Shown here: one piece after another, positions 1-9,330 of the stretch
Numbering within the stretch: the stretch's first letter is position 1
How the letters are laid out: each line of letters begins with the position of its first letter
Assembly: GCF_029392075.1 (NCBI RefSeq)
Contig: NZ_CP113929.1
Span: 1,488,001-1,552,000, forward strand
Source: Bifidobacterium sp. ESL0704
Lineage (GTDB): Bacteria; Actinomycetota; Actinomycetes; Actinomycetales; Bifidobacteriaceae
DNA: 64,000 bases
Reading direction: 5' to 3'
Notes under the pieces: model-generated
Told to the model about the DNA's origin: nothing
Databases searched by the model: none
What the model saw: the letters and a program-made list of their open reading frames with translations, nothing else
Made by a program: the position numbers and the translations under genes

Positions 1-529
1 GATAGGCGCGGGTCACGAACACCGTCAGGATGCTTCCGATCAGGGCGGGCACCGCATACCAATGGCTGTCGCGGATGACTGCGGGCACGACGTTGAGGAG
101 CATGTCTCTAATAAGGCCTCCCCCGATGGCCGTGATCAGCCCCATGAAGACGGCGGTCATCCCGGAAGTGTGATAGATCAGCGCCTTTTGCGTCCCGTTG
201 ACCGCGTAAAGTCCCAACGCCAGCGCGTCCAGCGCGACCATCGTCCATTTGAGTCTGTCGACTTCGGGATAGATGACGGCGACGGCGACGCCGGTAACCA
301 ACGAAGTAATGACCAAGCCTTTGTCCGAGACGCCGACAGGAGGGAAAATTCCGAGCAAGACATCACGGATGATGCCGCCGCCGAGACCGGTCAACCAAAC
401 GGTCATCAGGATGGCAATGAAATCATATCTTTTCTTAACGGCGCACAGCCCGCCCAAAAGGCCGCAGCAGAAGGTGGCGATATATTCGATGGCCCAGAAA
501 AAGACGTTACTTTCCAGCGCCAGTTGCAT
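1..529 (-). CDS. TRIC/UPF0126 (YadS-like) membrane channel protein, 3' end outside window
   Basis: This is a polytopic inner-membrane protein of the trimeric intracellular cation channel family (formerly UPF0126). Such proteins form monovalent cation channels; the physiological role in bacteria is unclear. The visible 176 codons contain the two family repeats, each with a glycine motif followed by Arg-Asp: GLGGGIIRDVLLG near residue 45 and AIGGGLIRDMLLN near residue 130. Hydrophobic segments lie between them. The start at 529 (MQLALESN) has AAGG nine bases upstream. An in-frame ATG at 538 directly abuts that AAGG and is less likely. The C-terminus lies beyond base 1. The family call is fairly secure; the function is inferred. 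Confidence 0.85.
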   Translation of the reverse strand, partial: MQLALESNVFFWAIEYIATFCCGLLGGLCAVKKRYDFIAILMTVWLTGLGGGIIRDVLLGIFPPVGVSDKGLVITSLVTGVAVAVIYPEVDRLKWTMVALDALALGLYAVNGTQKALIYHTSGMTAVFMGLITAIGGGLIRDMLLNVVPAVIRDSHWYAVPALIGSILTVFVTRAY

Positions 530-689
530 TTCGCACATCCTTCGTATTCGGTACGGCTAGTTGAAGAATATACCAGACAACAGCCAAAAACGAGGACGCA
601 AAACGCCTGATCATCGCATGCTCGGCAATAAACCCCATCGAAGCGGTCGATGGGACAGCAGCTTCAACGCTTCAACATGATTCTGCGGA

Positions 690-740
690 TAAAAAACGAC
701 CTGCACATTTCCAACATTGCAAGGAAATGCGCAGGCCGTT
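690..740 (-). terminator. Rho-independent terminator of ilvE
   Basis: On the minus strand an 18-bp stem with two G·T-type mismatches (AACGGCCTGCGCATTTCC against its complement) closes a 10-nt loop and runs into TTTTTT. It lies 32-82 bases after the ilvE stop codon. Confidence 0.85.
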
Positions 741-771
741 TGAAGCCGAAAGCCGGTCGGCACCGAACCGC

Positions 772-1899
772 TCAGCAGACCTTCCACATCCAATCATGCG
801 GGTCTTCTATCTCGCCGAGCTGGATGCCCAGAAGCTCGTCGCGCAACGCGCAGGTGAGCTCGCCGGACTCGCCGCCGCCCACCTCGACATCGAACTTCTC
901 TGACTTGAAGCGGCCGATCGGAGTGATGATCGCCGCGGTGCCGCAGGCGAAGACCTCGGTGACCTCGCCGGACTTGATGTCTTCCAACAGGTCGTCGAGC
1001 TTGATCATCGTCTCGACGACGTCGCGGCCGTGGTCCTGCGCCAGCTGGATGAGCGAGCGACGGGTGACGCCGGGCAGGATGTTGCCCGTCAGCGACGGGG
1101 TCTCCAAATGGCCGTCCTTGTGCACGGTGAACATATTCATACCGCCGAGTTCCTCAAGGTAGGTCTTGGTGGCCGCATCGACGAAGCAGACCTGCTCGCA
1201 GCCATGGTCGGCACCGCGGTATTCGCCCAAGAGCGAGGCCGCATAGTTGCCGCCGCACTTGGCGAAGCCGGTGCCGCCGGGGCCGGTACGGAACCACTTG
1301 TCTTCCACCCAGATGCTCACCGGCTTGACGCCGCCGGGGAAATACGGGCCTGAAGGCGAGGCGATGACGCAATAGTCGACAGTCTTCGGGGCGCGCACGC
1401 CGAGGAACGCCTCCGAGGCGAACATATAGGGACGCATATACAGCGTGTACTCGCGGCGAGTCGGCACCCAGTCGATGTCGCGCTTGACCAGCGCGGCAAC
1501 GGAGCCGAGGAAGTCGTCCTTGGAGAGTTCCGGCAGGTAGAGTCGCTTGGCGGAATTGGCGAAGCGTTCGGCGTTGGCGTCCGGGCGGAACAGCCAGGTG
1601 CTGCCGTCGGTGTGGCGATAAGCCTTGAGGCCTTCGAAGCATTCCTGTGCATAATGCAGGACGGAGGCACCGGGATCCATGGCAAGCGGACCGTATGGCT
1701 GAATCTGGCGATCGCCCCAGCCGCTGCTTTTATGCCAGACCATGTGGACCATGTTGTCGCTGAAAAGCTGGCCGAACGCCGGCTTGTCAATCAGTTTCGC
1801 CCGCTCGGCATCGGTTGCGGGATGTGGGTTGTCGAGCACCTTGAAAGGTTCGGTTAATTTCGACAACGCTTCTGGATCATGATGGGATTGCTCAGTCAT
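772..1899 (-). CDS. ilvE: Branched-chain amino acid aminotransferase
   Basis: This PLP enzyme interconverts Leu, Ile and Val with their 2-oxo acids, using glutamate/2-oxoglutarate. It is the last step of branched-chain amino acid synthesis. The 375-residue protein matches the long (BCAT, fold type IV) form. It has HYAQECFEGLKAYR near residue 75, the PLP-binding lysine (Lys214) in FAKCGGNYAA, and the cofactor-phosphate region FACGTAAIITPIG near residue 325. The ATG at 1899 is preferred, with AAAGAAGAAG upstream; a GTG two codons earlier is possible. The gene stands alone with its own terminator. No BCAA-rich leader peptide was seen upstream. Confidence 0.95.
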   Translation of the reverse strand: MTEQSHHDPEALSKLTEPFKVLDNPHPATDAERAKLIDKPAFGQLFSDNMVHMVWHKSSGWGDRQIQPYGPLAMDPGASVLHYAQECFEGLKAYRHTDGSTWLFRPDANAERFANSAKRLYLPELSKDDFLGSVAALVKRDIDWVPTRREYTLYMRPYMFASEAFLGVRAPKTVDYCVIASPSGPYFPGGVKPVSIWVEDKWFRTGPGGTGFAKCGGNYAASLLGEYRGADHGCEQVCFVDAATKTYLEELGGMNMFTVHKDGHLETPSLTGNILPGVTRRSLIQLAQDHGRDVVETMIKLDDLLEDIKSGEVTEVFACGTAAIITPIGRFKSEKFDVEVGGGESGELTCALRDELLGIQLGEIEDPHDWMWKVC

Positions 1900-2084
1900 T
1901 TGCACTTCTTCTTTACTTCAGCCGCCGTGGCGGCCGGAATGGTGGTCTGCCGTACGCTTGTGGCGCTTGGTTATGGTGCTACCTTTGCACAGAAGTACAC
2001 CGGGATGGTGGAATAGTTCACATTTTGAAAACACTGTCCCATCCATTCGACGCTTCCGTGCGCCAAAACCATAGGGCAAACAAA

Positions 2085-2124
2085 TGACCCGCACAGTCCA
2101 TTACCCATAAGACCATGCGGGTCA
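2085..2124 (-). terminator. Hairpin after rplY, probable terminator
   Basis: A 9-bp perfect inverted repeat (TGACCCGCA/TGCGGGTCA) encloses 22 bases. On the minus strand it is followed by ATTTGTTTG. It lies about 65 bases after the rplY stop. The loop is long and the T-run is broken, so the call is moderate. Confidence 0.45.
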
Positions 2125-2190
2125 AACGAAGAGATCCATGAACCGTCAATGAGTCCAAAAACCTCGGATATCGCTAAAAATACCGGCTAA

Positions 2191-2859
2191 TCACTTCTTG
2201 TCGGCATCGGAAGCCGCGGCATCGCCGGCAGAAGCGGCGTCATCACCCTCGGCTGCGGCGCCGGCGGCACCTTCGGCGGTGGTGTCCTCAGCGGAGACCG
2301 CGGTGGTGGCGGTGGCGTCCTCAGGTACTTCGACGGTGACGACGGATTCTTCAGGATCGGTGTTGACGAACTCGACGCCTTCGGGCAGATCCACATCCTT
2401 GGCGAAGACCTTCTCGCCGTCCTGCAGGCCGTCGACGTTGACATCGATACGCTCGGGCAGCGCATCGACACTGGCGCGCACGCGCAGCTGCTGGATATCG
2501 ACGAACGCGACAGCCGCGCCCTTCGGGGTGCCCACGGCGAAGACCGGGACCTCGACCTCGATCTTCTCGCCGGCCTTGACCTCGTAGAAGTCGATGTGCT
2601 CGACGATGCGCTTGACAGGGTTGCGCTGGACGTCCTTGACGACGGCCATCTTGGAATCCTTGCCATAGTTGATGGTGAACAGCGCGTTCGTGCGGCGCAG
2701 CGCCAAGGTGGTCTCACGCATCGGCAGCTTCACGAAAACGGGTTCATTGCCACCGGCATAGATAGTGGCCGGAATCTGCTTGGCCACGCGCATACGACGG
2801 GCCACGCCCTTGCCGAACTCGTTGCGGACTTCGCCTTCGATGGTAATGGTGTTTGCCAT
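2191..2859 (-). CDS. rplY: 50S ribosomal protein L25/general stress protein Ctc
   Basis: L25 binds 5S rRNA in the large ribosomal subunit. The 222-residue protein is the long Ctc/TL5 type. An N-terminal 5S-binding beta-barrel covers about residues 1-95 (NEFGKGVARRMR, IPATIYAGG). A second TL5/Ctc beta domain covers about 100-190 (VPVFAVGTPKGA, LPERIDVNVDGL). A low-complexity Ala/Glu/Asp tail (about 190-222) is common in actinobacterial L25. The start has AAGGAGATTAGAT immediately before ATG. The gene is monocistronic, between ilvE and a divergent hydrolase gene. Confidence 0.95.
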   Translation of the reverse strand: MANTITIEGEVRNEFGKGVARRMRVAKQIPATIYAGGNEPVFVKLPMRETTLALRRTNALFTINYGKDSKMAVVKDVQRNPVKRIVEHIDFYEVKAGEKIEVEVPVFAVGTPKGAAVAFVDIQQLRVRASVDALPERIDVNVDGLQDGEKVFAKDVDLPEGVEFVNTDPEESVVTVEVPEDATATTAVSAEDTTAEGAAGAAAEGDDAASAGDAAASDADKK

Positions 2860-3124
2860 ATCTAATCTCCTTGAGATTGCTTCTATTATTCACTGTGCTG
2901 TTTCGGTGCACCGACGCGCCGAAATCACAGCCTCAAAGAGACCCGAACCATTCAGCCCAGTCGATAACGGGAATCACTTCCCCTCGCCAAAGCGCGGCAG
3001 ATATAAAACCTGCCGAAACAACCTCTTCATTATACCCGTAACGCTGACATCGATATCGTCATGAAATTGTGCGCCTGCCCTTTTATAATGAGCGTAATCC
3101 GCATTGTCACGATTGGAGTCTCCG

Positions 3125-4141
3125 ATGGTCCAGCATTCCAAAGTCAGAACCTTGGCGAGAAGCTTGATTTTCGGCGGGTTCGCTACAGCAGGCGTACTTT
3201 ACGGCATCGCCGACTATCTTTTCCGCTTCGTCCTCGAGCCCGGCTCAAAACATTCCCTGTTCAGAAGCAACCGTCCGGACACCACCCTCGCCTCCCGCCA
3301 GCCTCACCATGATGCCGACGAAGAGGCCGAGGCCTCACGCTGGTTCGACGACGCCAAGCGCGAAGCGAAAATCACGGCCAGGGACGGAACACGCCTGCAC
3401 GGCTGGATACTCGACCCGGATTGCGCCGACCCCCCACGCCATCTCTATGCCATTTGCTGCCACGGATTTTCGGGAGATCCAAAGGAAATGGCGAAATACG
3501 CCCATCGTTTCGCCGGTATGGGTTTCACCGTACTCACCCCGGCCAGCCGCTGCCACGAACTGAGCGGCGGAAAATACATCGGCATGGGCGCGCTCGAACA
3601 TCGCGACCTGTTGCTGTGGATCGACGCCATTGTGGCCAACGACCCGAATGCCCGGATCCTGTTGGACGGCAATTCCATGGGAGCGGCGACAGTGATGCTG
3701 GCAGCGGGCGACCCGCGGTTGCCGAAGAACGTCAAGGCCGCCATCGCCGACTGCGGCTACACCGGTCTTGAAGACCAATTCCTATACAGCGCCAGGCACC
3801 TCTACCATGCCCCAACATTTCTGGCACGCCCGGTGATCGGCATCATGAGTTCCATCGCACGCCGACGTGCCGGCTACGATTTCAAGGAAGCCTCATGCCT
3901 CAAGGCGTTGCGTCATACATCGATTCCCATGCTCTTCATCCATGGATCGGCCGATGATTTCGTCAATCCGACAAGTCTCGACCTCAATTTCCGGGCCTGT
4001 GCGAGCCCCGTCAAGCAAAAACTCATCGTTGCCGGAGCCGCTCACGCGATGTCGGCTTCGACCGACCCCAAACGATACTGGAAAACCGTAACGGCATTCG
4101 TCAGCGAAGTGTTCCGACTCGCCAAACCCAAGGGCGCGTGA
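3125..4141 (+). CDS. Membrane-anchored alpha/beta hydrolase
   Basis: This is a serine hydrolase of the alpha/beta fold with an N-terminal signal anchor (about residues 8-32, LARSLIFGGFATAGVLYG). The nucleophile elbow is GNSMGA with Ser184. The acid and histidine probably lie in HGSADDFVNP and AGAAHAMS. The oxyanion region is CCHGFSGDP. It resembles the BEM46/YqkD group of small extracytoplasmic hydrolases, whose substrates are unknown. ATG at 3125 is chosen over an upstream TTG because GGAG lies eight bases before it. The gene is a single transcription unit before the acyl-CoA synthetase gene. Confidence 0.85.
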   Translation: MVQHSKVRTLARSLIFGGFATAGVLYGIADYLFRFVLEPGSKHSLFRSNRPDTTLASRQPHHDADEEAEASRWFDDAKREAKITARDGTRLHGWILDPDCADPPRHLYAICCHGFSGDPKEMAKYAHRFAGMGFTVLTPASRCHELSGGKYIGMGALEHRDLLLWIDAIVANDPNARILLDGNSMGAATVMLAAGDPRLPKNVKAAIADCGYTGLEDQFLYSARHLYHAPTFLARPVIGIMSSIARRRAGYDFKEASCLKALRHTSIPMLFIHGSADDFVNPTSLDLNFRACASPVKQKLIVAGAAHAMSASTDPKRYWKTVTAFVSEVFRLAKPKGA

Positions 4142-4405
4142 GCGACAGATCGGTTTAACCGATAGCGCAACAGCGACTCTATACATTCGTTGGGCATGCG
4201 ATGCAAAAACGTAAGTCGGCACGCTCGTTTTCCCAACAATCGCAGTATTTCAAACCTTCCGTTTTGCAAGCAAAGCACCGACATGTCTCGCCTGCGACGA
4301 ACAGCTTGCCTTACGCTACCGTAAGGTGACGAAACGCGACAAATCCTATAGAATTGGCGTTATTACTTGGAATACAGTTTTCATAGAAGGTCGAGGAAAG
4401 CGCAC

Positions 4406-6448
4406 GTGTCAGTCATCAATTCACTGAAAAAGGGAACGCTGAAGCTAAGTCAGAAGGCTTTCCATCTGGGAAGCGGCTTCGAGCACCCGGTCAATACCGA
4501 GGATCCGGAAACACCGGATTTCAATGACGAGCGCCACCTTGCAACCGTAAAACCCGTCGATTTCTCAACGCTGCCCCATACCCACGAATGGGGGCCGGGC
4601 TACCCCACCAAGCTTTTCGTCGACGAGAAGACCGGATTGCTGACCGTGACCACCGCCGGCAATCCTCCGATAGACGACGACATGTCCATTTATGACCTCT
4701 ATGTCGACCGCGCGCAACGCATGGGCGATGACCCGCTGTACAGCTTCAAGGTCGGCAACAAATGGGTCACCAAAACCGCCAACGAATTCCTCGAGGACGT
4801 ACGCGGAGTGGCCAAAGGCCTGATGCATTACGGTCTTGACAAGGGCGACGGCGTCTCCTTCATGTCCCATACTTCTTACGAATGGGACGTTGTCGATGCG
4901 GCCGTAATGGCCGTGGGCGGCGTGCTGGCAACCATCTACGACACCGATTCTGCTGAGCAGATACGCAACATCGTCAACAATTCCGATTCACGCCTGCTCA
5001 TCGTCGAGACCAACGACATGCGCAAAAAGGCCGATGGAGCCGTCGAAGACTGCCCAACGCTGGAAAAGATCTATACGCTCGAGGCGGGCGCACTCGAGGA
5101 GCTGCGCGATTACGGAAAATCGGTAACCGACGAAACGCTCGACCAACGCATCGATTCCATCAAGAAGACCGACCTGTGCTCCATCGTCTACACCTCCGGT
5201 TCCACCGCAGCGCCCAAGGGCGTCGAGATGACGCACGAGCACTATTGCACCACGGCGCTGAACCTGCGTGACTACATGCCCAAGCTGCTGCAACAAAAAG
5301 GCAAATCCGTCCTGCTCTTCCTGCCGCAGGCACACACCTTCGCACGCGCGGTCAACTACATCGTGGTCGCCAGCGACCTGCACATCTACATCGCCGGCGG
5401 CATCAAGACGCTGATCGGCGACCTGCAGGTCGCCAAGCCGGCCGTCACCATTCTCGTGCCCCGAGTACTGGAGAAGGTCTACAACGCCGCCTCGCAGAAG
5501 GCCGGGAACGGCCCCAAGGGCGTCGCATTCGCCGCGGCTGTGGTGGCGGCACAGGAATACGAGAAGGAAATGAGCGAAAACGGCAAGGCCAGCTTCACCA
5601 CACGTGCACGCCGCGCCGCCTTCGATCCGATCGTCTACAAGTCGTTGCGCGAGGTTCTTGGCGGACAGGCCGAATGGTTCGTCGCGGGCGGTGCCCCGCT
5701 CGACCCGGAACTGCTCGCCTTCTTCCGCGGTGCCAATGTGCCCGCCTACGAAGGCTACGGCCTGACCGAAACCACCGCTCCCTGTGCGTTCAACCCGAAG
5801 GGCACCCCGTTCCACGAAGGATCCGTCGGCATCCCCTACCCCGGTTTCTCGATTCGCTTGGGTGAAGATGGCGAGATCCAGGTCAAGGGCACCTGTGTCT
5901 TCCCTCGTTACCACAAGAACGATGAGGCGACCGAACTCGCCTTCACTCCCGACGGCTGGTATGCCACCGGCGATCTTGGCCGTATCAGCGACGACGGTTT
6001 CCTTTATATCACCGGTCGCAAGAAGGACCTCATCATCACCGCAGGCGGCAAGAACGTCGCCCCCGGGCCGATCGAAGAGATCATCCAACGCTGCCCGTTC
6101 GTCTCCCAGGCTCTGGTGCTCGGCGACAAGCGCCCGTTCATCTCCGCGCTCATCACACTTGACGAGATCTCGTTGCGTTCCTGGCTCGACGCCGCCGGTC
6201 TCGACCGTGACATGTCCATGGAAGAAGCTTGCAAGAACGCCGTGGTCCGCGCCGAGGTGCAGAAGTGGGTCGACAAGGCCAACGAAGGCGTATCGCGCGC
6301 CGAATCCGTACGCAAGTTCATCCTGCTGCCCGAGGAGTTCACGCAGGAGAACGGCCTGATGACTGCATCGATGAAGGTCAAGCGCCCCGCAGTCATCAAG
6401 CACTATGCCAATCTGCTCAACACACAGATGTACACCAAGAAGAAGTAG
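4406..6448 (+). CDS. fadD: Long-chain fatty acid–CoA ligase (AMP-forming)
   Basis: The enzyme activates fatty acids through an acyl-AMP intermediate and forms acyl-CoA. All ANL-superfamily motifs are present: the P-loop YTSGSTAAPKGVEMTH (near residue 260), GGAPLDPELLAFFRG with YEGYGLTETTAP (near 445), YATGDLGR (near 520), and GRKKDLIITAGGKNVAP with the hinge Lys/Asp (near 540). The length of 680 residues fits the FadD15/FACL family of actinobacteria. GTG at 4406 is preferred because GAGGAAAG lies seven bases upstream; a TTG at 4367 has no ribosome site. The exact chain-length preference cannot be read from sequence. Confidence 0.93.
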   Translation: MSVINSLKKGTLKLSQKAFHLGSGFEHPVNTEDPETPDFNDERHLATVKPVDFSTLPHTHEWGPGYPTKLFVDEKTGLLTVTTAGNPPIDDDMSIYDLYVDRAQRMGDDPLYSFKVGNKWVTKTANEFLEDVRGVAKGLMHYGLDKGDGVSFMSHTSYEWDVVDAAVMAVGGVLATIYDTDSAEQIRNIVNNSDSRLLIVETNDMRKKADGAVEDCPTLEKIYTLEAGALEELRDYGKSVTDETLDQRIDSIKKTDLCSIVYTSGSTAAPKGVEMTHEHYCTTALNLRDYMPKLLQQKGKSVLLFLPQAHTFARAVNYIVVASDLHIYIAGGIKTLIGDLQVAKPAVTILVPRVLEKVYNAASQKAGNGPKGVAFAAAVVAAQEYEKEMSENGKASFTTRARRAAFDPIVYKSLREVLGGQAEWFVAGGAPLDPELLAFFRGANVPAYEGYGLTETTAPCAFNPKGTPFHEGSVGIPYPGFSIRLGEDGEIQVKGTCVFPRYHKNDEATELAFTPDGWYATGDLGRISDDGFLYITGRKKDLIITAGGKNVAPGPIEEIIQRCPFVSQALVLGDKRPFISALITLDEISLRSWLDAAGLDRDMSMEEACKNAVVRAEVQKWVDKANEGVSRAESVRKFILLPEEFTQENGLMTASMKVKRPAVIKHYANLLNTQMYTKKK

Positions 6449-6496
6449 CCCTCTGGCTTTTGTTTCCAGTTTCCAGTGACTCGTGGCCCGTGGCCC

Positions 6497-6728
6497 TTTG
6501 GTGCTGGGAAACGGCATATTAGTCTCCGTTATATGCCGTTTCCCAGCACCAAACTGCATATGCAGTGAAACTTTTGTCCGTTTCCCCACGTTAATGCTGG
6601 GAAACGGACTTTTATAGATACCTAGATTCCGTTTCCCAGCATTAAAACCCCGGTGTTGCCGACCCGTCATCTTTGATGCAGGAAACGAACTATCACCTAC
6701 TTCTATAGTCCGTTTGCCATCGCTAAAT
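6497..6728. repeat. Family-1 palindrome cluster (three units) in a 559-bp intergenic gap
   Basis: Three inverted-repeat units lie between the acyl-CoA synthetase gene and the ABC permease gene. Unit 6497-6553 has a 21-bp stem beginning TTTGGTGCTGGGAAACGG. Unit 6591-6646 has stem TTAATGCTGGGAAACGG around a different loop. Unit 6667-6728 is degenerate. An isolated half unit (GTCCGTTTCCCC) lies near 6576. The stems belong to the same family as those at 10456-10775, 12312-12613 and 58685-58804. The first could also terminate fadD. The rest of the gap (6729-7007) holds the promoter side of the ABC operon and a short CCGGCTAAGCCG-type hairpin near 6780-6820; no gene was seen. Confidence 0.85.
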
Positions 6729-7007
6729 GCCGATTGTGAGCATTCTTTCACTTTCTCGCTGACAAACGGGGCATCGTCATCCGGCTAAGCCGCCTGTCGG
6801 CAAAAAGCGGCTTAGCCGACGCTCATCGCAACGGTATCGATAACGCTCCATCAGTTATTCATATGGCACAATGTGTGCATTTCGGCCAAATGGCGGCTAC
6901 TATGGCAACAAGTGCCGTGAAACGAATCCCGGATCAAGGCTTCAACACGGGCTTGGGATGTGGCACACGAAACGAGTAAGCATTCACCACGAAGCGGGAG
7001 GGCAACC

Positions 7008-7661
7008 ATGGACTGGAGCTTTATAGCCCGCAATGCCCACTACTTCGTCGATGCCGGTTATATGACCGTCTTCATCTCGTTGTTCGGAATCGTCTTTAGC
7101 ATCGTTCTGGGCATCCTTTGCTCGGCCATCGAAACGGCGAATATCCCGGTTTGCAAACAAATCGTCCGCATTTATATCGAACTATCCCGTAATACACCAT
7201 TGCTGGTCCAGCTGTATTTTCTTTATTTCGGACTGCCGAAACTCGGCGTCTCGTGGTCGGCGGAAACCTGCGCGATCGTCGGACTCGCCTTCCTGGGCGG
7301 GTCATATATGGCCGAGGCATTGCGCGGCGGTTTCGAAGCCGTTCCGCAAGTCCAACGGGAATCAGCGCAGATGCTCGGCTTCAGCCCGTCACAAATGCTA
7401 CTGCATGTCACCGTGCCGCAGGCGCTTTCCACCGCCATTCCGGGAGTGGTGGCCAATATCATCTTCCTGGTCAAGGAATCTTCGGTGGTCTCGGCCATTG
7501 CACTGGCGGACGTCATGTACGTCACCAAGGACTTGATGGGTCAGACCTACAACACCTACGAATCGTTGACTTTGCTGATCGTCACCTACCTGATTATCCT
7601 CCTGCCGATCTCCATCATCGGCACGGTGGCCGAGAGGAGGTTCGACTATGCACGGCGCTGA
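7008..7661 (+). CDS. Polar amino-acid ABC transporter permease (HisM/GlnP family)
   Basis: This is one of two membrane subunits of a type I ABC importer for a polar amino acid. The 217-residue protein has about five membrane segments and the conserved EAA-loop region FEAVPQVQRESAQMLGFSPSQ (split by the HisM pattern near residue 115-135), which contacts the ATPase. N-terminal features such as RNTPLLVQLYFLYFGLP match the His/Glu/Gln permease family. ATG at 7008 follows GCGGGAGGGCAACC, a strong ribosome site; an upstream in-frame start at 6960 has none. The 3' end overlaps the next permease gene by 14 bases, indicating translational coupling. Confidence 0.92.
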   Translation: MDWSFIARNAHYFVDAGYMTVFISLFGIVFSIVLGILCSAIETANIPVCKQIVRIYIELSRNTPLLVQLYFLYFGLPKLGVSWSAETCAIVGLAFLGGSYMAEALRGGFEAVPQVQRESAQMLGFSPSQMLLHVTVPQALSTAIPGVVANIIFLVKESSVVSAIALADVMYVTKDLMGQTYNTYESLTLLIVTYLIILLPISIIGTVAERRFDYARR

Positions 7662-8322
7662 GATACTGCTGCAGCCGGGCGTCTTCCCGCGTCTGCTGCA
7701 AGGATTGTGGGTCACGATCTGGATTGCCGGGGTCTCCGTCCTGCTTTCGTTGCCGGTCGGGCTGATTGTCGGTTGGCTCATGACCATGCGAAATCCGATC
7801 GTGCGGTTTGTGATGCGTGTCTATCTTGATTTCATCCGTATCATGCCGCAGCTGGCCCTGCTGTTCATCGCCTTCTACGGTTTCGCACGCGCCTTCAATT
7901 GGAATCTCGACGCCACCGGCGCCTGCGTGCTGGTCTTCGTGCTTTGGGGCGGGGCCGAGCTCGGCGATCTGGTGCGTGGCGCATTGGAATCGATTCCTCG
8001 CACGCAGTATGAATCGGCTCAGGTGCTTGGTCTCAATTCGTGGCAGACCTTCAGCAGGGTCATCCTCCCTCAGGCCCTGTGCCGCCTGCTTCCCGCCAGC
8101 GTCAACCTCATTACCCGTATCGTCAAGACCACCTCGTTGGCCGCGCTGTTGGGTGTGATTGAAGTGATCAAGGTGGGCCAGCAGATTATCGATGCGAACC
8201 GCTTCCAATATCCGGATGCGACGCTGTGGATCTACGGCGTGATCTTCTTCATGTATTTCTTCGTATGTTGGCCGCTCTCCCTTGTGGCCAGAAAGCTTGA
8301 AAAGAGGTGGGCCCATGACTGA
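7648..8322 (+). CDS. Polar amino-acid ABC transporter permease, second subunit
   Basis: This is the second transmembrane subunit of the same importer, 224 residues, also of the HisM/GlnP family. It has an N-terminal segment (LWVTIWIAGVSVLLSLPVG), the RIMPQLALLFIAFYG region equivalent to the RNTP motif of its partner, and an EAA loop at ESIPRTQYESAQVLGLNSWQ near residue 120-140. It overlaps the upstream permease by 14 bases and the ATPase gene by 8 bases, so the three genes form a tightly coupled operon. Two different permeases suggest a heterodimeric channel. Confidence 0.92.
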   Translation: MHGAEILLQPGVFPRLLQGLWVTIWIAGVSVLLSLPVGLIVGWLMTMRNPIVRFVMRVYLDFIRIMPQLALLFIAFYGFARAFNWNLDATGACVLVFVLWGGAELGDLVRGALESIPRTQYESAQVLGLNSWQTFSRVILPQALCRLLPASVNLITRIVKTTSLAALLGVIEVIKVGQQIIDANRFQYPDATLWIYGVIFFMYFFVCWPLSLVARKLEKRWAHD

Positions 8323-9181
8323 TACGACGGTTACGACGATTCCAACATCACGAGCGAACGCGAACGCCCCGCACGAAACCCTGCATATCCGGCATATCAC
8401 CAAACAATACGACAATGCAGACAAACCGGTGCTGAACGACATATCCTTCGACGTGCCGGCCGGCCAAGTGTTCGTCATCCTCGGGCCTTCCGGCTCGGGC
8501 AAGTCCACGTTGCTGCGCACCATCGCCGGCCTCGAGCCCATTCAGAGCGGCGACATCGCCATCGGCGACGAGGTGCTACGCGCTTCCGGCAAGAAGAAGG
8601 ACACCGGCAAATCCAAAGCGGCAGGTGCGGCCAATTCCCAAGATAGAAACATCGACACGAATCCTGTCAAGGTCGGCATGGTCTTCCAAAGCTACGACCT
8701 CTTCCCCAACAAAACCGTACTCGGCAACATCATGCTCGCGCCAGTACTGGTGCAGAAACGCAAGAAAGCGGAAGTCAAGGCCGAAGCCATCCAGCTGTTG
8801 AAACGCGTGGGCTTGGCCGACCGTCAAGACGCTTGGCCGCACGAGCTTTCCGGCGGACAGCGCCAGCGCGTCGCCATCTGCCGCGCCTTGATTGAACACC
8901 CTCAGATCATGCTCTTCGACGAGGTGACCGCTGCGCTCGACCCCGAAATGGTGCGGGAGGTGCTTGACGTTATCGTCGAACTTGCCGACAGCGGCCAGAC
9001 CATGCTCATCGTCACCCACGAAATGGCATTCGCCCGCGCGGTAGCCGACCATATCATCCTGCTTGCAGACGGAAGCATTGTCGAAGAATCCGACGACGCG
9101 GAACAGTTCTTCACCCATCCACAATCCGAACGCGCCCAGCAGTTCCTGAACACGTTTACGTATGCTCGTGAGAGACAATAG
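8315..9181 (+). CDS. Amino-acid ABC transporter ATP-binding protein
   Basis: This is the ATPase of the importer. Of its 288 residues, the canonical motifs are Walker A GPSGSGKST (near residue 53), the Q-loop VFQSYDLFPN, signature LSGGQRQR, Walker B IMLFDEVTAALDP, and the switch histidine in VTHEMAFA. An insert of about 25 residues (GKKKDTGKSKAAGAAN and following) lies between Walker A and the Q-loop, longer than in typical GlnQ/HisP proteins and low in complexity. ATG at 8315 is preferred because of AGAGGTGG upstream. The binding-protein gene follows after a 332-base leader. Confidence 0.93.
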   Translation: MTDTTVTTIPTSRANANAPHETLHIRHITKQYDNADKPVLNDISFDVPAGQVFVILGPSGSGKSTLLRTIAGLEPIQSGDIAIGDEVLRASGKKKDTGKSKAAGAANSQDRNIDTNPVKVGMVFQSYDLFPNKTVLGNIMLAPVLVQKRKKAEVKAEAIQLLKRVGLADRQDAWPHELSGGQRQRVAICRALIEHPQIMLFDEVTAALDPEMVREVLDVIVELADSGQTMLIVTHEMAFARAVADHIILLADGSIVEESDDAEQFFTHPQSERAQQFLNTFTYARERQ

Positions 9182-9231
9182 CCGATATTTTTTATCAGCT
9201 CAAACCGAACAACAAACAAAGGGAGGTCGAA

Positions 9232-9330
9232 ATGATGAACCGGAACTTACCGAATATGAGCGTGACGGCACGAATGTGCAGCGCTACGGAGCCGAACCGA
9301 TGTCAACTCATGGCCTCCATGTCTCGCTGA
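9232..9330 (+). CDS. Candidate Met/Cys-rich leader peptide (32 codons)
   Basis: A short ORF begins at ATG 9232 behind the strong ribosome site GGGAGGTCGAA. It encodes 32 residues, of which six are Met and two are Cys, ending RCQLMASMSR. It lies between the ATPase gene and the binding-protein gene, where no structural gene is expected, and is followed by two hairpins (9357-9412, 9422-9446). This arrangement suggests a sensor of sulfur amino acids. It could also be a chance ORF: there is no homology evidence, and the Met count rests partly on ATG triplets in this stretch. Confidence 0.4.
   Translation: MMNRNLPNMSVTARMCSATEPNRCQLMASMSR

Noticed and set aside
4988..6751. 587-codon open frame on the minus strand
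   Set aside because: It lies antisense to the acyl-CoA synthetase gene and runs through the palindromes; no domain is recognisable.
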